Shown: positions 19,019-28,234, counted from the first letter of the stretch. The stretch is 64,000 nucleotides of DNA from Arthrobacter woluwensis (GCF_030816155.1 NZ_JAUSXR010000001.1:124001-188000), one strand, 5' to 3'. The notes: a model not told the origin generated them from the letters alone. A program made the numbers and translations.

Positions 19019-20440
19019 TTAGACGGGAAGGATCTGGAGTGCGATCAGGGCGCCGACTCCCAGCAGCGGAATGCAGTAGTACTTCAGCAGCGGGATGAAC
19101 GTCTTCCCCGGATTCACCTCCGCGATGCCGGAGGCGACATAGATCGGGGCTCCCGACGGCGGGGAGGCGCCTTCGGTGGAGGCGAAGATCAGGGCGGCCG
19201 CGGCGGCGACGGGGACCGGGACGCCGACACTGGCCATGGTCATCACCGCGACCGGGCCGATCGCGGCCATGGTCGCGCTCGCGGTGAGGGGGACGGCGAT
19301 CAGGATGATGATCGCGCCGATGGCGAACACCATGATCCACTTCGGCACGTCCAGGTGGGACAGCAGTGACTCGAGCTCGCCGGCGAGTCCGATCTTGCCG
19401 AGGAGGTTCGACGCGGCGAACGCGGCGAAGATCGTGATCCCGATGACGCCGAACGGACGGGCTGCGCCCTGCACGAGCGTCCACCACCCGGAGGGCGACT
19501 TCGGCAGCGACGACCGGCCCAGGATCAGGATCACGATGAGCATCAGCACCGGGATCCAGGTGAGCAGGCTCAGCACGTCGCTCATCTGGTACGGAACCGG
19601 ATCGAGCACGGTGCCGTCGCCGAGCTTCCGGCCCGGCTGCTCATGGGCGCTCAGTCCCGTGGTGCCGGACAGCCAGGTGGCGAGCGGTCCGAACGACAGG
19701 GCCAGCGGGACGAAGATCGGCACCAGCAGGAAGGACGTGGTCCAGCCTCGGGCGAGACTCGTGCGCACCGGCAGCCGGTCGGAGGCGGGGACAGCGGGAA
19801 TGCCGTACTTGCGGACGATCCAGAAGGCGACCACCAGGCGGTAGGCAAGCGCCCAGAGCCCGGCGAAGAACAGCGGCATGACGATCTCGTGCGACTGCAT
19901 CGCGCCCTGCGCGACGAGACCGCCGACGAGGATGAACATGGTGCCCGAGAACGGGAAGCTGACGCCGAAGCCTGCGAGCCCCGAGGCCACGGTCGCCGCG
20001 ATCTCGGGTTTGACGCCGGACTTCTTCATCCACGGGATGGTGATCGACCCGACCGCCGCCGTGATCGCCGCCCCGATATGGGCGATGGCGCCGAAGACCG
20101 CGCCTGCCACGGTCGTGGTGTAGAGGTGGCCGCCGCGGAACCGCCCCAGGAGGGAGTTGAGGAGGTCGACGAGCTTCATCAGCACCGGGGTGCGCTCGAG
20201 GATGTAGGAGACGAACACGAACGCGAGGGCCGCGAACATGATCTCTTCGGTGAGCGCATCCGTCACGGACGTCCAGATCATGGTCGGGACGGAGGCCTTC
20301 TTGCTGGGCCCGGCCACGAACGCGACCGCGCAGACGGCGACGAACCCGAGCGCCATCGCCTCTCCGATGTTGCGCTTCAGCACGGCATTCCAGACGAGGA
20401 TGACGACGATGAAGACGACCAGCGCGATGATGGCGATCAT
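19019..20440 (-). CDS. TRAP transporter large permease-like protein (DctM type)
   Basis: 473 residues from ATG 20440, preceded by GAGGGGAGC. About 12 membrane helices. The block GGHLYTTTVAGAVFGAIAHI and IPWMKKSGVKPEIAATVASG resemble the DctM repeat, repeated in the second half by PLTASATMAAIGPVAVM and STEGASPPSGAPIYVASGIA. DctM subunits translocate organic acids with Na+ and normally need a DctP binding protein and a DctQ subunit; no DctP is nearby. Its start overlaps the stop of the dehydrogenase-RraA fusion (ATGA), so expression is coupled to that enzyme. Confidence 0.78.
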   Translation of the reverse strand: MIAIIALVVFIVVILVWNAVLKRNIGEAMALGFVAVCAVAFVAGPSKKASVPTMIWTSVTDALTEEIMFAALAFVFVSYILERTPVLMKLVDLLNSLLGRFRGGHLYTTTVAGAVFGAIAHIGAAITAAVGSITIPWMKKSGVKPEIAATVASGLAGFGVSFPFSGTMFILVGGLVAQGAMQSHEIVMPLFFAGLWALAYRLVVAFWIVRKYGIPAVPASDRLPVRTSLARGWTTSFLLVPIFVPLALSFGPLATWLSGTTGLSAHEQPGRKLGDGTVLDPVPYQMSDVLSLLTWIPVLMLIVILILGRSSLPKSPSGWWTLVQGAARPFGVIGITIFAAFAASNLLGKIGLAGELESLLSHLDVPKWIMVFAIGAIIILIAVPLTASATMAAIGPVAVMTMASVGVPVPVAAAAALIFASTEGASPPSGAPIYVASGIAEVNPGKTFIPLLKYYCIPLLGVGALIALQILPV

Positions 20441-21798
20441 GCGATGCTCCCCTCGAGGAGCGCCCGACGGCGGTTCGCTTCGTCCTCCTGGATGGCCAGC
20501 GCCCGCGGCAGGGTCTGCCGGGCTTCCGCGGCAGGCACCACGATCACGCCGTCGTCGTCCGCCACGATGAGGTCGCCAGGGGCGACCACGACTCCGCCGA
20601 TGGCGACGGGCACGTCGATCTGTCCAGGGCCGTTCTTGTAGGGGCCTGCGGGGTTGACCGCCCGTGCCCACGCCGGGAAGCCCATTTCCTCGAGATCCCG
20701 CACATCGCGCAGGGCGCCGTCGGCGACGATCCCGACGGCGCCGCGCTTGCGCGCCTTCTCGGCCATCAGTTCACCGAGCAGCGCCCGGTCGGTGTGACCC
20801 TGACCGTTGACGGTGAGGAAGTCGCCCGGCTGGACCTTCTCCAGTGCGGCATGCAGGAGCTTGTTGTCTCCCGGCGGCACCCACACGGTGCGTGCCCAGC
20901 CCACGGCCTTCGCTCCGGTCCACAGTGCCCGGATTCCGGCGTCGGTCATGCCCATGCGATCCCGTGCGTCGCCGATGTTCGCCACCGGGATGTGCGCGTA
21001 CGCCTCCGCGAGCTCCGCCCGGTCCGCGGCCGTCCCGACCGCTGCGAGGAGGTGCGATGCCGCTGCCGCGTGGGACATCACGGACCGCACGCCCAGTTCG
21101 TCCAGCATGGCCGCGGCTTCCTCGGCCTCGTGCCCGCGGCGTTCGGCGTGCTTGAGCGTTCCCGCGTAGAGGCGCTCGACCCCCGCCGCACCGCCGGCAT
21201 GCTCCGCCACCAGCTGCTCCAGTGCCCAGTCGCGGGCGCCCATGGCCTCGCCGGCGTCGAGCGTCTCGACGATCAGGGCGCCGAGCCCCTTCATGAACGA
21301 GCTGCGCAGGAGCTTCCGGCGCGCGGCATCCCCCGGGAGTCCGCCGATGTCCTCCACCGGAGCTCCCAGAGCGGCGAACACCTCCGCCGCGGGGGCCGAC
21401 GCCGCGCCGCTGATCACGACCGGTGTGGCCGCGCCGTGCTCAGGAACCGATCCGGTCACCGCGACGTCGGCGTAGCGCGCTTCGCCGACGACGGCGGCGA
21501 CAGTGGTCTTGATCTCCGGAGCGGCGGAGTTCATGTCGATGAACAGTGTCCTCTCTCCGAGATACCCGGCCACCGACGTCGCCGCCGGCACGGCCGCGCG
21601 GCCGCCCACCAAGCACAGCACGACCTCCGCGTTCTCCACCACCTCCTGGGCGGTCGTCTTGCGCTCCACCCCTTCCGGAGTGGTGACCGGGGCGGGGTCG
21701 AAACCCGCCACCGTCCAGCCGAGCCCGAGCAGGCCTTTCGCATACAGGGTCCCGGCTTCGCCGAGACCGATCATTGCTACATGCACCTTTGCATCCAT
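20437..21798 (-). CDS. Fusion: NAD-binding beta-hydroxyacid dehydrogenase-like / RraA-type aldolase-like protein
   Basis: 453 residues. Residues 1-260 form a 6-phosphogluconate-dehydrogenase-type unit: MIGLGEAGTLYAKGL is the Rossmann GxGxxG and KLLRSSFMKGLGALIVETLDAG matches the DUF1932 C-terminal helical domain. From about 270 onward is an RraA-like domain: GDARDRMGM, GELMAEKARKRGAVGIV, and DGALRDVRDL with the Arg364-Asp365 pair used by HMG/CHA-type class II aldolases. Each half is usually a separate protein. Together they suggest a two-step route, oxidation followed by retro-aldol or decarboxylation of a hydroxy acid brought in by the coupled permease (inference). ATG 21813, five codons upstream, is an alternative start. 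Confidence 0.85.
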   Translation of the reverse strand: MDAKVHVAMIGLGEAGTLYAKGLLGLGWTVAGFDPAPVTTPEGVERKTTAQEVVENAEVVLCLVGGRAAVPAATSVAGYLGERTLFIDMNSAAPEIKTTVAAVVGEARYADVAVTGSVPEHGAATPVVISGAASAPAAEVFAALGAPVEDIGGLPGDAARRKLLRSSFMKGLGALIVETLDAGEAMGARDWALEQLVAEHAGGAAGVERLYAGTLKHAERRGHEAEEAAAMLDELGVRSVMSHAAAASHLLAAVGTAADRAELAEAYAHIPVANIGDARDRMGMTDAGIRALWTGAKAVGWARTVWVPPGDNKLLHAALEKVQPGDFLTVNGQGHTDRALLGELMAEKARKRGAVGIVADGALRDVRDLEEMGFPAWARAVNPAGPYKNGPGQIDVPVAIGGVVVAPGDLIVADDDGVIVVPAAEARQTLPRALAIQEDEANRRRALLEGSIA

Positions 21799-21802
21799 TC
21801 TA

Positions 21803-21850
21803 TGAGAGAACATCTCACTGTATGGTAAGTGTGGGTTTTGCCCTCCGCAA
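21803..21850 (-). promoter_or_regulatory. Promoter and dyad upstream of the dehydrogenase-RraA operon
   Basis: On the minus strand TTGCGG (21845-21850) and TACCAT (21822-21827) are 17 bp apart. Between the -10 and the start lies an inverted repeat, TGAGA-N5-TCTCA (21803-21807 and 21813-21817). A repressor bound there would block initiation; the divergent IclR gene at 22050 is the obvious candidate. Confidence 0.45.
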
Positions 21851-22049
21851 GGGTTTTCTGCCGGAAGCGCGGAACGGGACGGTTCGTGACAGGGCTGTCC
21901 CGAGCTGTGAAACGGCGCGTGTGGGGCGGATAAGCTGGTGCCGACGAGCCGCACACTCGCGCAGCGGTCACGCGTGAAGCGTCACCGGGCCCGGTGTGGT
22001 CATTCGTCGTGGTCCGGAGGTTCCGGATGCGTGCAACGAAGAGGATGAG

Positions 22050-22784
22050 ATGGTGGCTGCGAACTCCCCGATGCGCTCGCTGGAACGGGCTATCGACGTG
22101 CTTGAGGTGCTCGACAGTGCCGCAGGTTCCCTCCGGCTCAATGAAGTGGCCCGTCGCGCGGATCTCCCGGTCGCCACCACTCAGAGGATCCTCGCGGTCC
22201 TGGAGTCGCGTGACCGGGTGGAGCGTGACGGTTACGGATACCGGCCGGGCATCGCGCTCACCTTCGGAGCGCACGCCTTCTCCACCACGAACCCCCTCAT
22301 CAGAGCCGCGCGCCCGGTGCTGATCGAACTCGCCAACCTCACCGGCCTCGCGGCGACCCTGTACCGCGAGCACCATGGGCAGCGGGTCGCCTTGTCCCGT
22401 GCGGGAGTCTCCAGCCACTTCGGTTACGAACTGGTCGTCGGATCGCGCCTGCCGCTCACGAGCGGAGGCGGCAAGGCCCTCCTGGCGCAGCTCGACGACG
22501 CGCAGATCGAGCACGTGCTGGCGACCTCGGGGGACTCCATCGCTGATCCCGACGCGCTCCGCGAGGACCTCGCCCGGATCCGGGAGCGCGGCTATTCGAT
22601 CTCCCGCGAAGAGCGCGAACCCGGAGTCGCGAGCGTCGCTGCCGCGGTTCCTCGGGAGTCCGGCATCCTCGCCGCCGTGCAGGTCACCGGCACGGTGGAC
22701 GATTTCCCTGACGAGCACACGGCCGAGATGGGCCGGAAAGTCCGTCAGGCCGCCAACGCGATCGGCAACGGGCTTCTCATCTGA
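22050..22784 (+). CDS. IclR family transcriptional regulator
   Basis: 244 residues. Residues 8-70 are the winged helix (RSLERAIDVLEVLDSAAGSL ... VATTQRILAVLES), and the rest is the IclR GAF-like effector domain, ending PDEHTAEMGRKVRQAANAI. ATG 22050 has AGAGG upstream; the frame is open to 21996 but that part has no ribosome site. It is divergent from the cyclase/TRAP/RraA operon, which it probably regulates in response to an organic acid. Confidence 0.9.
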   Translation: MVAANSPMRSLERAIDVLEVLDSAAGSLRLNEVARRADLPVATTQRILAVLESRDRVERDGYGYRPGIALTFGAHAFSTTNPLIRAARPVLIELANLTGLAATLYREHHGQRVALSRAGVSSHFGYELVVGSRLPLTSGGGKALLAQLDDAQIEHVLATSGDSIADPDALREDLARIRERGYSISREEREPGVASVAAAVPRESGILAAVQVTGTVDDFPDEHTAEMGRKVRQAANAIGNGLLI

Positions 22785-22847
22785 GTGTCCGTCGCCGAAT
22801 CAGACGCCCCCGAGTGTCGAGACATTGGGCTCGTGAAGGGTGAGTTA

Positions 22848-24926
22848 CTAACTCCGAATTCCTCCGGTAAAAGAAGGGGGCGGAGTGCGAGCGATCCTGA
22901 GATTTGCGTAGGCGGCGTTCTGGCTGTATCCGGGGTCTGCGGGGCCCGCATAAATTCCATGATTGAAGGTGGGACCCGGTGGCTTGCCTGGTCTCGAGAC
23001 GTTGTAGCCCACGGGTCCGGCGTTCTTTGCGATTTGGGTGCCGTCCCGCCAGAGGTCGAGAGATCCGCCGCCCGTGGTGGAGAACCGGGTGCGTAGAACA
23101 ATGAATGTCCATGTACCTGGCGCATAGGGAACTGGGTCGGTGATGACCCCTGTCTGGATGTCGTCATCGGAGAGAATCGGGATTGGGCCGGAGCCGTCGA
23201 CGAGTTGTGCGGTAATCGACCGGTAGGTGATGCTGAGCCGCGGGCTCTTGACGAACCCCAAGCTCACCACGGGATAGAGACCTGTCGCACGATGTGCGTC
23301 ACGCGCTTCAGGGGTCAGGTAGCGCTGGACGTTTCCCCCAGGATGCCACTGCCCGAAGATTTCCCAGAAGTCGGCGGTGCCGCCCGAATCTAGTCTGAGC
23401 CAGTATGACACCCAATAGTCGATGTCGTACTGGGTGTAGGAGTTTGGATAGAAGGGGTCCCCGTCGAGGTATCCCTCGCTCCGGATCTTTTCAGCACCGG
23501 GAGACGCGGGAGCGCGTGTGACGGAAAAAGAATGGGTGGTGCTGCGATTCCAGGCCACACGCAGCGGCTTGGGATCGTCGCTCTGCTCCACTCGAACGGT
23601 GAGCGGCCGGTAGTCGCCACGGCGGACCGCGCCGGTACTGGTGGTCCATCCATCTGCTTGACCACCATAGATGTGCAATGCGCCGATCGAGGCGTGTCCG
23701 GCTACCGCGCCGAATGGGACCGCCCCGCCGACGAGGGAATGTCCCGGAGGATCGAGTTTCGGCGGGCAGATGTCCTCGGCGATGTCGTTCTTTTCCCGAT
23801 CGGTGAGAGGCGCCGCGCAGGCGACGATCGCCGTGACGATCTTCCAGCCGGCAGGGACCATGGAGGTGGAGTCGTCGAGCGGGATGGTCGCTCTTCCCCC
23901 TGCCGCCACGACGTCGTACCACTTCGCAAAATACTGCCCGACGACGAAGACGCAGTAGGCGCCGTCGGCAGGTACGCTGATCCGAACTTGCGCCACCCCG
24001 GTCGCGTTGAACAAGTCGGTGATGTCGTCGTTTCCGCCGGCATCTTCGATTTGTGGATAGTTGAGCTCCACATCAACCGCGCAATTGCGTGCGCCGGCAA
24101 GGAAATTGACTCCGAGGCCCGCTGTGAGAGTAGTGCCGCTCGGAAGATCTGTCCACGTAGTGGAGGTCGAATACTTATTGAGGTCCATTCCGTTGATGAC
24201 TGGTGCTCGTGGGATGAGAACATCCGTGCCGCCCGGCACCTTGCGGGTGACATCAAAGGAGATATGCCGAAGGAAGGCAGCGGACGACACGGAACGCAGA
24301 ATGATCTGAACCTTGACCGCGACCCCACCGCGGCTATTCGCTGGAAGCGTGGGCTTTGCGTCTCGAAAGCACATGAGCGATACGCCGGCCCCGGAGGTGA
24401 GGGTCGAACTCGGTGACGTCACACGAAGTTTGATGCGGCCAGGGGACGCCGACAGGACCTCGACGGAAAACCCATTGCCATTGCGGATCCACCAACCGTT
24501 CGGCAACTTGCCGCTCCCCGCAGTCCCATCCTGTTTCTGGACGATTCCCACGGCGGCGCCGTCGTAGCGCGGGTTGGGGTAGAAGTTCGTGCTGGCCCGT
24601 TGATGCAGCAGTCCCATCGGGTTGCCATTCAGAAACCGGGCCGCAATCGGTGAGCCAGACCTGTCGAGGGCGTCGACGGATGACACGAAGGGTATGGCGG
24701 GATGCGAGACCCACCCGCTGGAAGCAACTGCACCAGCGGAACGCAACTTAGCGATTGTTGCAGACTGTAATCCTGTTTCCTTCAAAACGGATTGCCCCGC
24801 TGCGGATGCAGAAGTCGCTGAGAAACCGGTAACCGCCGCACCAAAACCAACTCCTGTGGCGCGGAGCAAACCGCGCCTCGATATCACAGGAGCTGACGCA
24901 GATACCTCAGAAGGATTTAGCGACAT
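22848..24926 (-). CDS. Tat-exported polysaccharide-lyase-like protein
   Basis: 692 residues. A twin-arginine signal is clear: ISRRGLLRA (Arg17-Arg18), a hydrophobic stretch and a SASAA cleavage zone near residue 42. The C-terminal 250 residues (DYWVSYWLRLDSGG, FWEIFGQWHP, FIVLRTRFST, SLDLWRDGTQIAKN, FNHGIYAG) resemble the jelly-roll of polysaccharide lyases such as heparin-lyase-like family members. The middle 400 residues are beta-rich and not recognised. Base composition is visibly less GC-rich and codon use less biased than in neighbours, suggesting later acquisition. No sugar transporter is adjacent. Catalytic residues cannot be assigned, so a binding role is also possible. Confidence 0.72.
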   Translation of the reverse strand: MSLNPSEVSASAPVISRRGLLRATGVGFGAAVTGFSATSASAAGQSVLKETGLQSATIAKLRSAGAVASSGWVSHPAIPFVSSVDALDRSGSPIAARFLNGNPMGLLHQRASTNFYPNPRYDGAAVGIVQKQDGTAGSGKLPNGWWIRNGNGFSVEVLSASPGRIKLRVTSPSSTLTSGAGVSLMCFRDAKPTLPANSRGGVAVKVQIILRSVSSAAFLRHISFDVTRKVPGGTDVLIPRAPVINGMDLNKYSTSTTWTDLPSGTTLTAGLGVNFLAGARNCAVDVELNYPQIEDAGGNDDITDLFNATGVAQVRISVPADGAYCVFVVGQYFAKWYDVVAAGGRATIPLDDSTSMVPAGWKIVTAIVACAAPLTDREKNDIAEDICPPKLDPPGHSLVGGAVPFGAVAGHASIGALHIYGGQADGWTTSTGAVRRGDYRPLTVRVEQSDDPKPLRVAWNRSTTHSFSVTRAPASPGAEKIRSEGYLDGDPFYPNSYTQYDIDYWVSYWLRLDSGGTADFWEIFGQWHPGGNVQRYLTPEARDAHRATGLYPVVSLGFVKSPRLSITYRSITAQLVDGSGPIPILSDDDIQTGVITDPVPYAPGTWTFIVLRTRFSTTGGGSLDLWRDGTQIAKNAGPVGYNVSRPGKPPGPTFNHGIYAGPADPGYSQNAAYANLRIARTPPPSFTGGIRS

Positions 24927-25217
24927 GAATACATCATAATGCGCAGGATGTGTTCCGGAAGATGCTTGTTTAACCGAAGGAATTGTGCTAATTCGGACTT
25001 CTCTTTCCTTTCTCTGTGCGTAGATGAAGGAAAGGCCCTGTCGATCATGCGGCCCTTCGAAGCAAGTGGAGTCGCCACTGTCCAGGACCTTGTGTGCCGC
25101 CCCCCGGCGTCACATCCCGCCCGGCCGAGCGCCGTCGCGCGTCGCCTGTCACAATGGTGTGAGCCTTCGCCCCCTCCTTCACGTCCGGGGCGGCGGCCAC
25201 GCAGAAAGGACTGCTCC
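24927..25217. other. Divergent intergenic region
   Basis: 291 bp between the Tat-exported protein (minus) and an IclR regulator (plus). The left 100 bp are AT-rich for this genome (TTTAACCGAAGG..., TTCTCTTTCCTTTC) and probably contain the promoter of the minus-strand gene. The right part is GC-rich. No gene and no clear palindromic operator seen. Confidence 0.45.
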
Positions 25218-26003
25218 GTGGGTGCACCCAAACCCAAAGTCCCCGCGGCGGACAACACGCTGCGCATCCTCAGGCTCCTCAGCTCGCGGCGCGGTCCGCA
25301 GCCGGCCAGCGCCATCGCCACGGCCCTCGACCTGCCCCGCTCCACCGTCTACCAGCTGCTCGCGGTGCTGGAGGAGCATGGCCTGGTCATGCACCTCAAA
25401 GAGGAGAAGCGGTACGGCCTGGGGCTGGGCGCCTTCGAACTCAGCAGTGCGTACAGCCGCCAGGAGCCGATCTCACGTCTGGGCCGACCGTTGCTCGCGG
25501 GCCTCGTCGACGCTCTGGGGGAGAGCGCGCACCTCGCCGTGCTGCACGGGCGCGACGTCCTCTACATCGTGGAGGAGCGCGCCAAGGGGCGTCCGTCCCT
25601 GGTGACCGACGTCGGCGTCCGCCTGCCGTCGCACCTCACCGCCAGCGGGCGCGCGATCCTCGCCGCGCTGCCGAAGCCGCAGGTCAGGGCGCTGTACCCG
25701 AACGCGGCCGCCTTCGTCTCCCGGCACGAGACCACGAGCCCGATCTCCGGCTACTCGGCGCTGTCCCGGCACTTGGACGACGTCCGCACGCGCGGTTTCG
25801 CCACCGAACATGGCGAGGTGACTCCGGGCTTCGGGTCCGTCGCGGCCGCCGTGACGGACCACCTCGGCTGGCCGACGGCGGCCATCGCCGTGACGTTCAT
25901 CGAGGACCGGGTGCCGGCGGAGGAATGGCCCGCGCTTGCGGCCCGCATCCAGAAGGTCGCGAATGAACTGACCACCCGCCTCTACGGCCGCGCGAAGGCC
26001 TGA
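25218..26003 (+). CDS. IclR family transcriptional regulator
   Basis: 261 residues from GTG 25218, preceded by AAAGGA at 7 bp. NTLRILRLLSSRRGPQPASA and LPRSTVYQLLAVLEEHG form the winged helix; the effector domain contains LAVLHGRDVLYIVEER and SHLTASGRAILAALP, standard IclR motifs. It is convergent with the LacI gene (14 bp between stops). Its target is not certain: the divergent lyase-like gene at 24926 is the closest candidate. Confidence 0.88.
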   Translation: MGAPKPKVPAADNTLRILRLLSSRRGPQPASAIATALDLPRSTVYQLLAVLEEHGLVMHLKEEKRYGLGLGAFELSSAYSRQEPISRLGRPLLAGLVDALGESAHLAVLHGRDVLYIVEERAKGRPSLVTDVGVRLPSHLTASGRAILAALPKPQVRALYPNAAAFVSRHETTSPISGYSALSRHLDDVRTRGFATEHGEVTPGFGSVAAAVTDHLGWPTAAIAVTFIEDRVPAEEWPALAARIQKVANELTTRLYGRAKA

Positions 26004-26016
26004 CGGGCGAGTTGCC

Positions 26017-27093
26017 TCAGTTGGTGGCCGTCGAGGCTCGTGCCACGAGCCGGCTCGGGACCTCGACGTGCTCCGTCTCCGGTGACCCGCCCTCGATCAG
26101 TGCCCGCAGCGTCCTGCCGGCCGCGGCACCGAGCTCGCCGGACGGCAGGCTGACGCTCGTCAGCGGCGGGCTCGTGTGCCGCGAGTACGGCAGATCGTCG
26201 AAGCCGGCGACGGCGAGCCGCCCCGGCACCGCGACGCCGGCCTCGGCGGCGGCCCCTAGAACTCCGTAGGCGTGCGTGTCCGTGCACCCGACCACGGCGG
26301 TCACCCCGGCGGCGTCCCACTCGGGCCACGCCTCCGTGAAGGCCTCCGCGGCGGCGTCGATGTCGGTCAGGGAGGCGGCGCCGTCGAGCACCTCGAGCCC
26401 CAGCTCCGCGGCGGTGTCCCGGAACGCGTCGCGGCGCACGCGGAACGTGGCGGCGTCGATGGTGCTGTCCAGATAGCCCACCCGCCGATGCCCCTGGTCG
26501 GCCAGGTGACGCGCCAATTGTGCGGCGCCATCGGCCACGGCGAGGTTGACGCTCGGCAGGCCGCCGCGGAGCCCGGGGGCGTCCAGCAGCACGGCACGGG
26601 TGCCGGACGGCAGCGCCTCGACGAGTTCGGCGTTCGGCGCGTCGATGAGGAACCCGGCCGGCCGCAGGGACAGGAGTTTCCGGATGCTGGCGGCGTCGAT
26701 CTGGCGCCCCGGCCCGCCGACCGAGAGCAGCAGCTCGTAGCGGTCACCGAGCGCCGCGCGGGCCTCCGAGATGAGTTCGGCGTAGAACGGGTTGGCGATG
26801 TCCGTCGCCACGAGGACCACCACGGGGCTGAACCCCTTGGAAAGCGTGCTGCCCGCGGTGTCCACCACATAGCCGAGGCGCTCGACGGCGGCCTGCACCT
26901 TCTCGCGATTGGCGGCGGAGATGCGGCCCTGGGCCTTGCCGCTGACCACGAGTGACACCGTCGCCGTGGAGACCCCGGCTTCGCGGGCGACCATGGCGGC
27001 CGTGACCCGGCCGCCGCCCGCGGCAGGGACTTCCGTGACCCCGGCGGCACCAGCACGGAGGCCGGGCAGGGGGTTCGCGGCGTCGTCGTCCAT
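26017..27093 (-). CDS. LacI family transcriptional regulator
   Basis: 358 residues from ATG 27093 (ATG 27102 is equally possible). An unusual 30-residue N-terminal extension precedes the LacI helix-turn-helix VTAAMVAREAGVSTATVSLV and hinge SGKAQGRISAANREKV. The rest is the periplasmic-binding-like effector domain: VVLVATDIANPFYAEL, GCTDTHAYGVLGAA and the C-terminal LAVAGFDDLPYSR. Divergent from the nucleoside hydrolase operon, with two LacI-type operators in the gap, so it is very likely the repressor of nucleoside or ribose catabolism. Confidence 0.9.
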   Translation of the reverse strand: MDDDAANPLPGLRAGAAGVTEVPAAGGGRVTAAMVAREAGVSTATVSLVVSGKAQGRISAANREKVQAAVERLGYVVDTAGSTLSKGFSPVVVLVATDIANPFYAELISEARAALGDRYELLLSVGGPGRQIDAASIRKLLSLRPAGFLIDAPNAELVEALPSGTRAVLLDAPGLRGGLPSVNLAVADGAAQLARHLADQGHRRVGYLDSTIDAATFRVRRDAFRDTAAELGLEVLDGAASLTDIDAAAEAFTEAWPEWDAAGVTAVVGCTDTHAYGVLGAAAEAGVAVPGRLAVAGFDDLPYSRHTSPPLTSVSLPSGELGAAAGRTLRALIEGGSPETEHVEVPSRLVARASTATN

Positions 27094-27137
27094 GCGGTCC
27101 ATCTTAGGCGAGGCGCTGCCGTCCGGCCCGCACGGGA

Positions 27138-27163
27138 TCAAGCGCTTGACGTTAAGCGTTTGA
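27138..27163. promoter_or_regulatory. Two tandem LacI-type operators
   Basis: TCAAGCGCTTGA (27138-27149) is a perfect 12-bp palindrome with the central CG of LacI operators; TTAAGCGTTTGA (27152-27163) is a second copy with two changes. Their centres are 14 bp apart. They lie 45 bp from the LacI start and 85-110 bp before the hydrolase start, placed to control both directions. Confidence 0.72.
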
Positions 27164-27247
27164 CGGCGCTCCGTGAACGGTGTCACACTCCTTGGTGTAC
27201 CTTCGCCGCCGCCCCTGGCGGCCCGCCCCCGACGACGTGGAGCAACC

Positions 27248-28234
27248 ATGCCTCTTGTCACCGCAGACAACAGCCCCCGCAAGATCATCCTGGACTGCGA
27301 CCCGGGCCATGACGACGCCGTCGCCATGCTCCTGGCGCACGGCAATCCGGACATCGACCTCCTGGCGGTGACCACCGTGGTGGGCAACCAGACGCTGGAG
27401 AAGGTCACCCGCAACGCCCTGTCCGTCGCGTCGATCGCCGGCATCACGGGCGTCCCGTTCGCCGCCGGCTGTGCCCGCCCGCTGGTCCGCACCATCGAGA
27501 CCGCGCCGGACATCCACGGGGAGAGCGGCCTGGACGGCCCGGCCCTGCCGGAGCCCGCCTTCGGCCTGGACGAGCGCCACGCGGTGGACCTCATCATCGA
27601 CACGATCATGGCCCACGAGCCCGGCGCCGTGACCCTGGTGCCGACGGCCGGTCTGACCAACATCGCGCTGGCGGCCCGCAAAGAACCCCGGATCGTGGAG
27701 CGCGTCCGCGAGGTCGTCCTCATGGGCGGCGGCTACCACGTGGGCAACTGGAGCGCCGTGGCCGAGTTCAACATCAAGATCGACCCGGAAGCCGCCCACA
27801 TCGTCTTCAACGAGTCCTGGCCCGTCGTCATGGTCGGCCTCGACCTGACCCACCAGGCCCTGGCCACCCCGGACGTCGTCGAGCGCATCGCCGCGATCGG
27901 CACCAAGCCCGCACAGTTCGTCGTCGAGCTCATGGACTTCTTCGCCGCCACCTACAAGGACGCGCAGGGCTTCGACTTCCCGCCCGTCCACGACCCGTGC
28001 GCCGTGGCCTATGTCATCGACCCGACCGTCATGACGACGCAGCGCGTCCCCGTGGACATCGAACTCAACGGCACGCTGACCCTAGGCATGACCGTCGCCG
28101 ATTTCCGCGCCCCCGCGCCGAAGGACTGCACCACGTCCGTGGCCGTGGACCTGGACCGGGAGAAGTTCTGGAACCTCGTCATCGACGCCATTCAGGCGAT
28201 CGGTGAGCCCGAGCAGGCAGGAGCCGCGGCATGA
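27248..28234 (+). CDS. Inosine-uridine preferring nucleoside hydrolase
   Basis: 328 residues. The Ca2+-binding signature is LDCDPGHDDAVAML at residues 14-27, followed by AVTTVVGNQ, LMGGGY with NIKIDPEAA, and the catalytic-side VHDPCAVAY His. It hydrolyses the N-glycosidic bond of ribonucleosides to base and ribose in the cytosol. ATG 27248 follows GGAG. First gene of a four-gene operon with a MFS permease, ribokinase and a paralogous hydrolase; ATGA overlap with the permease. Confidence 0.92.
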   Translation: MPLVTADNSPRKIILDCDPGHDDAVAMLLAHGNPDIDLLAVTTVVGNQTLEKVTRNALSVASIAGITGVPFAAGCARPLVRTIETAPDIHGESGLDGPALPEPAFGLDERHAVDLIIDTIMAHEPGAVTLVPTAGLTNIALAARKEPRIVERVREVVLMGGGYHVGNWSAVAEFNIKIDPEAAHIVFNESWPVVMVGLDLTHQALATPDVVERIAAIGTKPAQFVVELMDFFAATYKDAQGFDFPPVHDPCAVAYVIDPTVMTTQRVPVDIELNGTLTLGMTVADFRAPAPKDCTTSVAVDLDREKFWNLVIDAIQAIGEPEQAGAAA

